64,000 bases of DNA, from positions 3,402,588 through 3,466,587 of the forward strand of contig CM018603.1 in assembly GCA_009192285.1 (NCBI GenBank). Direction: 5' to 3'. The DNA is from Morchella semilibera (lineage: Eukaryota; Ascomycota; Pezizomycetes; Pezizales; Morchellaceae). Below, one piece after another: positions 43,615 to 54,882 of the stretch. Every line of letters starts with the position of its first letter. The stretch's first letter is position 1. The notes below the pieces were generated by a model. That model saw only the letters and a list, made by a program, of their open reading frames with translations, did not search any database and was not told the DNA's origin. The translations under genes were made by a program, and so were the position numbers.

Positions 43615-46600
43615 CTAGCTCCTGATAGGCCGAGGTTTCGAAGGATATTGATCGTGAAATACTTTCCTAATATCAGGACTATGCTCCAAATCACCCGAAG
43701 GTTGCCAGGACGCTTCTTCATATCCAACATATCTAACCAAGTACTCCACCCGTCGCCCCCTCTTCCGCGAATCCAATATCTCCGCTACTTCCCATTCAGT
43801 TTCTCCTTCAACTTCCACCGGTGGGGGTGGTTCAACAATCTGTCCAGGAATAGGATCCCCAACTGTCGGTAATAATAATGAAACATGGAATACCGGATGT
43901 ATTTTCATAGAGGCAGGTAATTCCAACTCGTAGGCATAAGGACTCACAATTCGTTTGACCGGGTAGGGACCAATTTGTTTCCAATCAAGTTTTTTCGAGG
44001 GACGTTTTGTTTCAATATTTCGAGTCGAGAGCCAGACAAAATCGCCCACCGCATATCGAGGTGCCGGAGTCCGGTGTAAGTTGGCCATCTCCTCCTGTAT
44101 CTTCTGCGCCCTGAACATCTCACTTTTTAGGAAATCAAACACCTGAGACATCTCCCGTGCCAACCCATTAGCCTGGTCCTCGTTCACCGTCTGTCCATGC
44201 TGTAAGGGTCCGAATGTCATTCTCGGGTGTCTCCCATAGTTAGCCTGAAAGGGGGACATATTAGTAGTTTCGGAGATGTGATTATTGGTAGCAAATTCAG
44301 CCAGAGGTAAAAAATCCACCCAGTTATCCTGTTGATATGATACATAACTACGGAGGTACTGTTCCATAATCGCATTGGTCCTTTCTGTTTGTCCATCGGT
44401 TTGAGGATGAAATGCTGTGGAATAACGAGGGGCAATCTCCAACCGTTCGCAGAGAACTTTCCAAAATTCAGCAGTAAACTGTGTCCCTCGATCGGAAACA
44501 ATAGTCTCTGGTAGCCCATGTAACTTCCATACCTGCTCTAGGTATAGACGAGACAGATCCCTGGCGTTAACACTCTCCGTCGTGGGAATCAAATGTTTCA
44601 TCTTTGTCAACCGATCCACCACTACCAGAATGGCATTAAATCCATGACTCTCCGGAAGTCCCGTTACAAAATCCATCGTAACATCCGTCCAGGGTCCTTT
44701 GGGCACCAATAATGGGCGCAAAACTCCTTGTAGGGGATTATGGTTTGTCTTACTTCGCCGACAGGTATGGCAATTCTGAACATAGCGGTCCGTATATTTC
44801 CGCATGGTTGGCCAATAATATTCCCGGCTGAGAAGTTCCAAAGTCTTTGATCGTCCAGGATGTCCAGCAGAGGGTTTATCGTGATATTCTCGTAACAAAT
44901 AAAGTTTAAGTTCGTCATAATCAGGGACATAGAGTGTATTCCGATAAAGCAATAGCCCCTCCTTGCTCTCCTTGCACTCAGCCAACGAAATCTCTTTTGA
45001 TTGTTGAACGCCCTCTCGGAGCATGGATAGGATTTTGTTTGGAAAGCTATCACTCTGGTAAGCTTTGTTAAACAAATCAAGTACGGGAGACGATCCTTCA
45101 GCGGGTTCATTTGCCAAAGAACCCGCTAACAAACCTATCTTAAAATCCAAATTCTCCTTCTTCAAAACCACTCGGCTCTGTTGCTTCAATCTCTCATCCC
45201 CCTCCTTCGGTAAATCTTTAGGTCTTCTAGTCAAAATATCAACCTTCCTTCCCTGCTTTCCCGGCCTATATTGGATCATGAAATTGAACCGAGATAGAAA
45301 CTCTGCCCAACGAGTTTGACGTCTATTCAGCAATTTAGTCGACATAAAGTACTCAAGATTGCGATGATCTGTAAGTACTTTGACTTGAAATTGAGCTGTC
45401 TCCAAATGAGGTCTCCATTCCTCGAAGCAACGAATAATGGCCAACAACTCCTTATCATAAATTTCGTAATTACATTCTGCTGGTGAGTGTGTCTTGGAGA
45501 AGAAAGCAACCGGATGCAGGATTCCTTCATCATCTCGTTGTGATAATATCCCTGCCGACACATAATCTGACGCGTCGGTTTCTACAATAAATTCTTTCTC
45601 GGGATCAGGGTGCATCAATATAGGAGCGGTGGTAAAAGTAGTCTTGAGTTTCTGAAAGGCTTGTTCAACTTTTTGGGTCCACTCAAATCGCACATGCTTT
45701 TTTGTCAGAGTAGTCAAGGGCCGAGCCACTCGGGAATAAGCATAGATAAAACGTCGATAAAAATTGGCAAACCCAAGAAATTCCTGAACCTCCTTCACTG
45801 TCTTGGGCGCTTCCCAGTCCACAATTGTCTGTACCTTAGCAGGATCCATCTTCATTCCTCCAGGGGTCAAGATCATGCCCAAATATTTTTGTCTCTTGTA
45901 CACTGAATTCGCATTTCTCGGGTTTTAGATGGACCTCATTAGCTTCCAAGGCTTCCAGTACTTGTTGCACATCCTGTTGGTGTTGTTCCAAGGTCTCCGA
46001 ATAAATAAGAATATCATCCAGATAAGCAGTAGCGCAACGATCCAGAAAGGAGCGAAGAATATCGTTAATCCAGCGTTGAAAGGTAGCAGGAGCATTAGTT
46101 AGACCAAAAGGCATCACCAAATATTCCCAATGTCCATAGCGTGTTCGAAAAGCCGTTTTCCACTCGTCCCCTTCTTTAATCCTAATCTGATTATATCCCC
46201 ATCGTAGGTCCAGCTTGGTAAAATAATTAGCGCGGGCTAAGTTGGCCATCGTCTCTGGTGTAAGGGGAAGAGGGTATCGATCCTTGACCGTAATAGCATT
46301 TAGCTTTCGATAATCAACGCACAAGCGTAAGGAACCATCAGCCTTCTTAACAAATAGCACCGGGGCGCCGGCTGGAGAGTTACTAGATCTAAGAAATCCT
46401 TTCTGTAAATTATCGGCCAAATAGTCCCTCAACGCCTTCAACTCTTCCCGTGACATACTATACATGGGACCAAAGGGTGGTACTGTTCCTTCCTGAAGTT
46501 TGATCTCATGGTCATAGGGACGATGTGGTGGTAGTCTAGAAGCATTGGTCTCATCGAACAGCTGTCGGAACCGCTGATAATCAATTGGAATCATTCCATC

Positions 46601-47212
46601 AGGGTTGGCAGGCATCTCCAATACTTTGTTGATAGCATAGAGGGTAGTCGAATAAATTTGCACAGTAGGGTCTTGCGAAAGTTTCTTAAACGATCGAGGA
46701 GTAATTGCCGAAATATTTGTAACAGGCCTTTCGGGTGGTGAAGTTGAAATTCCTCGAGCAACAATAGGTTTGTGATTGGCTATGCAATGTTCAAGACACA
46801 CTGATGACTGGAAGCGAATCTCATTCCTTCCACTATCAATCAAAACTCCATGCTTCCTCAGCCAAGGGATTCCCATCACAATTGGATAATGTCCCAACTT
46901 TGTAACAAAGAAAGGACACTCCTCCACATGTCCATTAATTTCCAATTCCAACGTCACCTTCTTGGTCACCTTCCCAGACTCAATAGGCCTTCCATCAATC
47001 ACATCAATCTCCCTCTCAGTCCGTAAATTTTTCATCTTTAATTCATGGCGGCGCACAAAGTCTTCGTCAATAAATGCATATCCCGACGCTCCAGTATCAA
47101 TCAAGGCATAAGTGGGTACAATAGATTTTTTATTTTGTGAAATAGAACACACTACAATCAGTTGATTCCCATCCATCTCCCCTTCTGATACTGAAAACGT
47201 TGAAATAGACAC
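43615..47212 (-). pseudogene. Element D pol polyprotein, one frameshift
   Basis: This polyprotein copies and integrates the element. In order it holds: retropepsin ([17 protein letters not shown]); RT ([36 protein letters not shown]); RNase H ([17 protein letters not shown]); integrase zinc site (H-x-H near HPGRSKTLE, then CHTCRRSK); integrase core (TMDFVTGLP, VVVDRLTK, IVSDRGTQFTAEFW, TDGQTERTNAIMEQ); and a C-terminal chromodomain ([33 protein letters not shown]). One extra T in the T5 run at 45886-45890 splits it into 458- and 762-codon frames. The first ATG-like codon at 47212 is a GTG; the frame extends upstream into gag's 3' end, so pol is expected from -1 frameshifting. Chromodomains recruit integrases to marked chromatin in related elements. 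Confidence 0.95.
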
Positions 47213-47250
47213 CTGAGAGAAAACTTTTGGAGGTCCCTGGGCTATGCCGC

Positions 47251-48492
47251 CTAGGCCAGGGACGAATCTTTTAACTCCTCCTCATCCGACAATACCTCCT
47301 CTTCCTTTTCCTTCTTTTCCTTTCTTGCTTCCAACAACGCTCCCCTCATCCTGGGTGCTGCCCTTCCCGAGGGCGACAGCTTACAGTCTCTAACCAAATG
47401 TCCAACCCCCCCGCAATAATAGCAACGATTCTCCACACGACGTGCCTCCCTTTCTCTGGGATCCGGGCGACGATAACTATTAGACAAATCCATGGGAACA
47501 GCTCCCCCAGGAGTATAGGAAGGGTGGGCCGCTGGCGCAGCATTCTTTGGTGGTGGTTGGGGTGGTCCTCGTACGACTGGGGATGTTGCTGGTGCAACGG
47601 GGGGTCGAGGAGCAAAGGGACGCGGAGCAGGAGCACTTGGAATCTGAAAACGAAATCTCCCCATCCTGGCCTGTAGCGCCCGTTGCTTATTATCAAGACG
47701 TTGAAGAAGCAGCCCGCAGTCCTTAATTGTAGTTGGTGTTTCATTCTGAATCATCAGGGCCATTAGGTCCTGGTTAAGTCCTTCCAACAAACATTCAATC
47801 TTAGCCGCTTCGTTGAACTCAGAGTCGGCAGCATATCGCTGAAACTCTGCAAAGTACTCAGAAAAGGTGCGTTGGCGCTGCCTGATCTCCCTCAGATTTC
47901 GAGCAGCAGTGGCGGCGCGGTCTGGATCCCCAAAAGCATTATCCAAGATTTCAAAAAACTCCGCCATGGAATCGAGAGCGATTCCTTCATCTGTAATATA
48001 AACTAAAAATTGATCTGCCGCCGGTCCTTCCAGTCGAGAAATAGAATACGCAAGTTGCTGAGCCGCTGTAGGGAAGCGATCCAAATTAGCCGTGAGCTTA
48101 ATCTGAAGTTGTCTCTGGAAGGTCCTGAGAGTCTTGCGATCGCCCCGGTATTTCTCCGGGTCGGGTAGCTTCTCGGATTTGGATGGCTTGGTTAAGTCGT
48201 CGTGGAGCTCCTCTAAACCTCCTTTGACTCCTTCTTGCAGCTTCTTGATCTTAACCCGTAGTCCCTGGATTTCTTTGTGGAACTCGGCCCGGCTTTGTTC
48301 GGTTTCGGAGTAATGGGTGGTAATGTCGACCGCATATTGCTGGACCCCTCCGTGTGCTCTTTGGAGGAGGGCATACGCTTGCTTCGCTTCTTCCGTTGCG
48401 GCGGGGTCCACTTCAGGGTGAGCGACAAAGAACCCTTCGAGATCCGTATGGAGCTTTTGATAATCAAATGCATTGGTAGCAGGGGCGGTCAT
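47251..48492 (-). CDS. Element D gag, intact
   Basis: 413 codons, starting MTAPATNAFDYQKLHTDLEG. An N-terminal helical region (~1-110) is followed by a capsid-like retrotransposon gag core (~115-290; KLPDPEKYRGDRKTLRTFQ ... FSEYFAEFQRYAADSEFNEA). A Pro-rich linker leads to a CCHC zinc knuckle (NRCYYCGGVGHLVRDC, ~residues 355-370), then an acidic/basic tail ending DSSLA. It forms the particle and packages RNA. The pol frame overlaps its 3' end in -1, with GTTAAAA at 47269-47275 as a candidate slip site. Confidence 0.95.
   Translation of the reverse strand: MTAPATNAFDYQKLHTDLEGFFVAHPEVDPAATEEAKQAYALLQRAHGGVQQYAVDITTHYSETEQSRAEFHKEIQGLRVKIKKLQEGVKGGLEELHDDLTKPSKSEKLPDPEKYRGDRKTLRTFQRQLQIKLTANLDRFPTAAQQLAYSISRLEGPAADQFLVYITDEGIALDSMAEFFEILDNAFGDPDRAATAARNLREIRQRQRTFSEYFAEFQRYAADSEFNEAAKIECLLEGLNQDLMALMIQNETPTTIKDCGLLLQRLDNKQRALQARMGRFRFQIPSAPAPRPFAPRPPVAPATSPVVRGPPQPPPKNAAPAAHPSYTPGGAVPMDLSNSYRRPDPREREARRVENRCYYCGGVGHLVRDCKLSPSGRAAPRMRGALLEARKEKKEKEEEVLSDEEELKDSSLA
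47269..47275 (-). promoter_or_regulatory. Candidate -1 frameshift site GTTAAAA at gag-pol junction
   Basis: In gag frame it reads G-TTA-AAA, seven codons before the gag stop. The same heptamer is in the other family-B copies (21011-21017 and 26366-26372), and GTTAAAG is in family A (7403-7409). GTTAAAC is a known -1 slip site in some viruses; use here is inferred. Confidence 0.45.
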
Positions 48493-48553
48493 GGTGAACT
48501 GTGGTGCGAGAAACTCGGACTGTGCTAGTCGAGTGAGGATGGTCTCGTCTTAG

Positions 48554-49187
48554 TGTGACGGAGTAACCCGACGCAAAGAAGAAGATGACAATGATGACGC
48601 AGAGGGACTCGAGGAGCACAGTGTACTCGACGAGGGGGCCGATGAAGACAAGAACAACGCCGGGCAGGCACAAGCACAGGCACCGGCGAAGACAAAGGCA
48701 AGAGCAAGGGCACAAAAGCACAGAGCAGGGAGAGTGAGGACCGAAGGGACCTCAGCGAGAACGATGAGGGATACTATGAGTTTCCTCTTGTCAGAGGATC
48801 GAGTCTTTGGTACGAGAGGCTATGGCTTTAGAAATAGGAGTAGATTCCTATGTACCGAGATAACAGGAAGACGAGACAGAGAAGAAAGAAAGAAAGAACT
48901 AAGGAAAACATCTATCCCCGCTATTTAACACACCTCCTCCACTAGTCCGCTATGACTCACACTCTTGCTCATGGAACCTCATAGAAACCCGTCGCTACCA
49001 CACCTCGTAATCCTCCCCACCATCTCCGCTATTCTACATTACCAATCCATCACGCCATCGAACCTCCTAGAACCTAATGACGACAGCCTCCACCTCGTAC
49101 TCCCCACCCTCGCTTATCATTACCTTAACAACCACAATCGTACATCGCCTACCGGACTGTCGGGACAACTGCCAAGACGCCGGGACA
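48554..49187 (-). repeat. Element D 5' LTR
   Basis: 634 bp. In coding sense the sequence after it is CTAAGACGAGACCATCC, without TGG at the LTR edge, so the primer-binding site is unclear. Confidence 0.95.
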
Positions 49188-49996
49188 TGGTGCCAGTATG
49201 GGCCAGATTGCGGAGTTGCAGAATCACTAGTTAAAAAACACGTTTTCGACTCCGAAAATAACCCCTGGAGCATCAAAACACTGGCACAGCCATTCAGGAC
49301 ACCGGTGGGTATATGAGGGGGCAGCAGTTCAAATTTGGGATCAATCGGACCAAAACTGATCAAACGGCGAAGGTTTTGAGAAAGCTGACGCTGGTGACTT
49401 CTCAGGGAAAGGTAAGACTACCCGAAACCTCCGGTACCTAATCGTTGATAGTCCTAATGTTGAGCCATGCTCCTTAGTGATAGATAACGAGGCAGGGAAA
49501 GAGTTGGCAAGTGAAGTCGAGGCCCAGTACCAAGGTGTTATCAGTAGCGCGATGTAACATGAGGGATTTAAAAGGCGTTGTGAACGTTGGCGTTGGTGTT
49601 TGGTTTCCTTGGCGATTATTAGGGTCTTCTGGGTCTGCCACATATTAGTTGTAATGATAGTCCTTAGTCCGCGTGACATTTGCGCAGGATATAAATACAG
49701 TGTCATTCTCCGACTTTGTTGAAATCATCATCGACGAAGAAAGAGTCTTAACGATATAAATCTATTACCTCTATTCTATACGCTCTTAGTGATTCTTGAA
49801 AATATTTACCAGAACCAATCTTCGTGTTAGCTTTACCCAACTCTGAACCACTTTTTATACTTGTTGGACTAGCATCGGACCACGGAGATTCTAGTTACGT
49901 TTAGACTAAAGTAACCCCGTCCCTTTCTGCCTTTGCAGTTAGCGTTTCAGACTCTGAGCTCTTCACAGTACTACTCTAGTAGTCCAGTGCGACACC
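49188..49996. other. Unassigned repeat-like stretch right of element D
   Basis: It continues the target of element D. About 49560-49990 has a leader-like look (ATAAATACAGTG at ~49690, pyrimidine-rich tracts, no coding frame), as in an LTR of another element. No domain is recognisable in the minus-strand frame 49341-49706. Confidence 0.35.
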
Positions 49997-50347
49997 CTAA
50001 TACTCATACATCACCTCATAGAAACCCGTAGAAACCCATCGCTACCACACTTTGTATTCCTCCCCACTATCTTCTACTATTTACGTTACAAATCCATCAC
50101 GCCATCGAACCTCCTAGAACCCAATGACGATATTTTCCCCCTTAACTCATTTCTTCCTCGCTTAGCAATACCCTAACAATCATAACAGCGCTTCGACTAC
50201 CGAACCCTCGGAACTGATGACAAGACGCTGGGACAGATCAGGTCCCCTCCTAGTGCCTAGCTCCTGATAGGCCGAAGTTTCGAACGATATTGATCGTGAA
50301 ACGCTCTTTGAGAATCAGGACTATGTTCGAGATTACTTGAAGGCTGC
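49997..50347 (-). mobile_element. Family-B element 3' end (LTR part plus pol tail)
   Basis: 49997-50235 is the gag-distal end of a family-B LTR, finishing GGGACA. 50236-50347 matches the end of pol (RPIRS and chromodomain tail) on the minus strand. It is cut at 50347 by an A-like LTR. Confidence 0.75.
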
Positions 50348-51572
50348 TATCACGGCGTGAAGTGTATTTAGTGACGTTGCGGGAAGAAGGATTAGTCAGG
50401 GGTTTTCTAGGGTGTTCTATAAGTTTCTGTTGCAGGGATTCTATGAGTTAATGTTGCGGATGTATTTCTAATAGAAGGATTTCCTGGGGATTCTATGGGC
50501 TTCTATGGTATGAGTCAGCGAAGGGATTTTGGGGCTATATATAGGGAGTTTTCTCCCTCGCTTGTAGGGTTTTCCTTTCCTTCCTTTCTTCTTTACGCAA
50601 TCTTCTTATCCTTTAGCCAATACAAGCTCTAGAATCTCTAGTACTACTGAATCCCCCCCGCTCCTACTCTATCGAAGGTAGGAGGAAACCTATAGTCTCC
50701 GCCTTGTACCCCAGTCCGCCTCGCTGTGTCCCTCGTCTCGAACCCCGTCCTTTACCTCGCTTCGTCTTATACGCGCCCACCTCGCATCATCTCGCCTTGG
50801 TTGTGTACCTTGGCACCTCTCGTCCTTGTCCTCGCTTCACTCCGTGATACTAAGATTGCGTCTCCAACGCCAACTTACACAACAAACTTTGCCTAAGTAC
50901 TCTACCATCGAGTTACTAGTACCATGTGACACACAGACCCTATGAAAGAGTCAGAAGGACTCTACGAGATCCTACAAAGGGTTCTTGATACGTTTGTAGC
51001 CACACACCCCACCGTTGCCGAAAATGCCAGTGAGGAAGCCAAGAAAATTCATGACCTCATGTTTCGCTCTCAACAAGCCGTCAAGCAACTCATCATAGAA
51101 TGGCAAGGCGAGCAAGAAGATAGAGATGAGGCTCGAAAAGAATGGACAAAGAAACTTACAGAGTTGGGAAGGGAGAACCAAGATCTGGAAAGATAGATAA
51201 CCGTCCTGGAAACTCAGGTCACCACCCTTCAAACCCAAGTTTGCACAGCAAACCAAGCAACACAATCCGCCGAAGCCGCGCTCGCCGCCCAGATCGTACT
51301 TCCGCCCCCTTCTCCACCTCCAGCAGCAGACCCTATTCCGCCACCTCCCTCTCGTCGTCGTAACCGCCTCCTAGAAGGCCTCACCTTACATAGGAACCAA
51401 GGACTGAAAGGTCAGAGAAGCTTCCGGACCCGGAGAAATACCGCGGCAACAGGAAGGGACTCCCACAGTTCCAAAATGTGTTAAAACTTAGACTCTTGGG
51501 CAATGCCGATCGGTACCCCACACTCCAGAATCAATTGACCTACGCTATTCCTCGCCTGGAAGGCCCCGCCGC
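50348..51572 (+). mobile_element. Family-A-like Gypsy element, truncated (A')
   Basis: A 502-bp LTR (50348-50849, TATCACGG to CTCCGTGATA) with TATA box CTATATATAG at 50535-50544 is followed by leader CTAAGATTGCGTCTCC and gag. The element stops at 51572 where the Plavaka terminus begins. It is inserted in a family-B pol tail. No second LTR is in the window. Confidence 0.85.
50912..51572 (+). pseudogene. A' gag fragment, broken
   Basis: The frame 50942-51196 has a coiled-coil-like N-terminus (EEAKKIHDLMFRSQQAVKQL). A Pro-rich stretch and the capsid start (TLQNQLTYAIPRLEGPAA, 51478-51570) follow in other frames. Compared with family A, the second codon is a stop (ATG-TGA at ~50923). It is cut inside the capsid-like region. 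Confidence 0.75.
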
Positions 51573-51869
51573 CATCAGCAAGCCTATTCAACCCTACCGG
51601 AGGCCGGGGAGGTATGGGAGACGTTCGGAGACAACCGTCAAACTTTCGATCTCCAGGGCTTACCCGCCCGTACGAGGGCCTCCCGAGCCTTCAAGAAGGC
51701 TTAGCAGGCTCTCCTGATGCTAAGCGGCGCTCTCCTGGCGCCATCTGGAGGCTTTGTTATTCTCTCCCAAGAGGCTGCGAGATATCGTAGACCTCCACAC
51801 TAGTAAGGGGTTTTCGTTTAGAGAGGCTTCAGAGACGCTCTGTTATAAGCCCAAGGATGAGTAGGGCGT

Positions 51870-52345
51870 TCTCGTGAGGGCTCCCCAAGCCCTCCTGATA
51901 TCTCCGGAAGATTAAGCGAGATCTCTCAAGCTCTCCTGTAATCCCTGCCAATCTCCTGGGCTCTCCTGAGGGCTCGTCAAGCCCTCCTGATATCTCCGGA
52001 GACTACTGATGATTAAGCGAAACCTCCCAAGCTCTCCTGTAATCCCTGTCAATCTCCTGGACTCTCCTGAGGGCTCGCCAAGCCCTCCTGATATCTCCGG
52101 AGACTGCTGATGATTAAGCGAAACCTCCCAAGCTCTCCTGTGATCCCTGCCAATCTCCGGAGACAACTGATGATTAAGCGAAACCTCCCAAGCTCTCCCG
52201 TAATCCCTGTCAATCTCCTGGGCTCTCCTGAGGGTTTCTCAAGCCCTCCTGATATCTCCGGAGACTCTTGAAGATTAAGCCAGATCTCCCATGCTCTCCT
52301 GTAATCCCTGCCTATCTCCTGGGCTCTCCCAATATCTCCGAGGAC
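51870..52345. repeat. Tandem ~90-105-bp repeats at the accessory-side end of Plavaka
   Basis: About five units contain CTCCTGATATCTCCGGAGAC and TGATTAAGCGAAACCTCCC, with starts near 51892, 51984, 52085 and 52246 plus a short unit at ~52150. Each holds an AGGGCTC-NN-CAAGCCCT palindrome. The same unit recurs between accessory genes 1 and 2 in both copies. Confidence 0.85.
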
Positions 52346-52507
52346 TTTCAAACTATTACTAATCTACTGATACCTCAAAATCCACTTTGATTATTCATAC
52401 CATACATAAAAATAGGAGTCCTCCCCCAAAATCACATATCCACCGTCGAGGCGGGAGGAGGCTCTTGAAATGCCTCTCCTGCCTTCGCCATGCCCACGTC
52501 CCCCAAA

Positions 52508-54571
52508 TCACTCAATCGCTGCTGGTGCCTTCCCTTTCTTCCCGCGCTCCTTTGCAGCTCTCCATGCGGCTATATCCGCAGCTAATTGAACATCATCCTC
52601 CTCCAGGCCGACTCTGGATATAACCTCTTTAGGCCCTCTTAACTCATCGACCTAAAAGGCTTGTTAGTATATAGATAAGGCTCTTTGAGACTTTTTTATT
52701 TACCTTCTCGCGAATTGATTCTCGTATTACTTCCAGTGTGCCCTCCTGGTTCTCCTTGCTTCTCTTCCCCCATGTGCTTAACATCCTGTTATAGGTAGCT
52801 GGAGGTATCCCGAAGTCAGAAGGAGCCTTTTAGAGGGCTTGGTGCGCCTTACTCATGATATCCGGATTCTGATGCGGATTGAAGTTCAACCCTTCGACGT
52901 ATATGCCTGTTTTCCAAGATCGTAAGATAAACCAGATTGCGGTGCAAACTAGGCTAATAAACGCCTGAGATATATCATCAATGAAACCAGGATCCCTGGC
53001 CCCACGCATTTTATCACCTTTGTAATATTTTAGAAATATTACTTCTACGATTTCCGGGGCCCAAAGTGAAGCCGGCCTGTCTAGTGGCTGTCAGCACCTT
53101 GCCAAAGGCTCATAGAACGGTGGAGAGAGCTCTTACAGTATAGTTATCAGGATCGCTTATAAAACGGTCATTCTCGAGGAGAAAGGACACCTTCTTACCC
53201 TTTGCCTCTGGCGTTTCTCCTCGCTCAAGCCATACAAAAGATCCTTCGACATGCAGTCCTTCACTGTAAAAACAAGGTGCAATCTCACCCGCGAACAATT
53301 GATTTGAACCTAATGGAAGCAGTTAGCGAAGGCTCACTAAGCCCTCCGAAAGGCGCGCGAGGCACTCATGTCGCTCCTAGCTAACTTAGTCATTGGTAGA
53401 CTTGTATTAAAATGGTCGTTTGCCTCACTCCAAAACCGACGGACGTTAATACTAAGAGAATCAGCTTGAGGCCAAGGCTCCTCGAGCAATGTATAATGTC
53501 CGAGAAGGTATCTCGCATGCTTGATTACGGACTTGGCCTCTGCTGTGTTTTCATTAATGGAGTCAGGCTCTGGTGCTCCATACTGCGAAGGCGTTGGCGT
53601 TCCATACTGCGAAGGCGTTGGCGTTCCATACTGCGAAGGCGTTGGCGTTCTATATGGAGATAGAGCTCTACGATATTGCTGTGGAGAGCTAGGCATGCGA
53701 AAGGGTTGTGAATTTGAAGGGGTTGTCTCGTTCTCGCGGTCGAGCTCTTGTCGCAAGGTCGAGCGAAATGAGGAACTTGTGGAGGCGATGCTAGCCCTTT
53801 CGGAGGCTGCTCCAGCCTTCCGTGGAGTTTCCAGCCTTCGTGAATTCACGACATGACGGTTTCCGTGCTCCGTTATATCAGCGGTTTGACTGAGACGAGG
53901 GGGATTTAAATATCACATACCTGCATCATATTTACTGCAAAAGAAGAAGAAGCAATTGCTTCTGCCGCCAGTCCACTAGGTCTCCTTCGAGTGGCTGCAA
54001 GAGCCCTGGCGGAGGCCACAGGGGCCTCCCTTGGTGTTTTTCCAGCTCGCGACCCCCGGTTTGATGGTGGTCGTGGCAGTGGTCGTGATGGTGTTGGTAG
54101 TTGTGGTGGTTGTGGTGGGGATGGTGGGACTGGGGATATACTCCGTTCTGATAAAGGCATACGCTGGGGCGGTGGTGCATTCTCATCTCCCGGCTCCTCG
54201 TCCTCATAGTCATCCTCATGGATTTGAACGTAGTCTTCCTCCTCTGGATGATCATCAAAATCACTCCAGGTTTTTGGTGGGCCCTGCAACGCTCCGTTTA
54301 CCAATATTGCCCCGTCCGGAAACCTTTCTGGAGGGTTCGGGGAGCCATAGTAATCGGGGTCAGTATCTGGTTCTGTAGTACCGGAATTCCTACTGCTCGC
54401 AGCACTCGAAATACTCATCGCCCCCCTTAGACGTTTATTAATGGAGGAGGAGATCGGGGCTTGCATGCCATGTCCTTCCTCAACGCCACGCTTGTTGATT
54501 TTTGCTCTCTGCGAAGCCATGATGGTGGTTTGTAAGGCTGGAAGAGCCTTCATGAAGGCTCTCACCTCCAC
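52508..54571 (-). pseudogene. DUF6532-like gene carried by Plavaka (degenerate)
   Basis: Starts MEVRAFMKALPALQ at 54571. Exon 1 (to ~53919) is Ser/Pro/acid-rich and ends before a GTATGTG donor. The next exon has three 8-residue repeats, GTPTPSQY (53578-53649). The globular part reads LLEEPWPQADSLSINVRRFW, then a 56-nt intron (53310-53365) that keeps frame into SNQLFAGEIAPCFYSEG. FLLENDRFISDPDNYTVRAL, EIVEVIFLKYYKG and AFISLVCTAIWFILRSW follow. A 52-nt intron (52652-52703) precedes the last exon, ending AAIE. This spacing resembles DUF6532 as I remember it; the function of that domain is unknown. Stops (~53110 and ~52825, consistent with C-to-T changes) and a one-base shift near 53065 break it. 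Confidence 0.6.
53578..53649 (-). repeat. 24-bp coding repeat x3 (GTPTPSQY)
   Basis: Three exact or near-exact units of CCATACTGCGAAGGCGTTGG plus GCGTT-type sequence in the plus strand encode GTPTPSQY. In-frame tandem repeat in a disordered linker. Confidence 0.85.
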
Positions 54572-54882
54572 TATATGTGGTTCGATTCACACCATATCAC
54601 CTTTGCTTTTTCTCGGCAATTAGAGGTTTTTGGCGAGAAGCCTTCCGGACGGCTCGCTAAGACAGAATCAATTCTATAACTAACCTAAATAAGATAACAC
54701 GATACCCAAATAGGCAACCATATATTCCCAAACAGGCAAAATTGCAACTGCATCTCCAAAAAACAAAAAACAACTGCAGTCAACATCAAACCGCTTATCA
54801 GGCCTTCTAAGCTCTAATCAAGCCTTCTAAGCTCTAATCAAGCCTTCTAAGCTCCAATCAACGCCCCTCGGGCCTTCTAAAC

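Larger units (their letters stand above)
42960..49187 (-). mobile_element. Ty3/Gypsy family-B element D, nearly intact (6228 bp)
   Basis: Two 634-bp LTRs (42960-43593 and 48554-49187) show a single difference that I could find (T at 43583 against C at 49177). The target duplication TGGTG is at 42955-42959 and 49188-49192. Gag is open. Pol is open apart from one frameshift at 45886-45890. This is the youngest element in the window and the best reference for the family. Confidence 0.97.

Noticed and set aside
51870-52345. CRISPR-like spacing of repeats
   Set aside because: Units are contiguous imperfect tandem repeats in a eukaryotic transposon end, without unique spacers.
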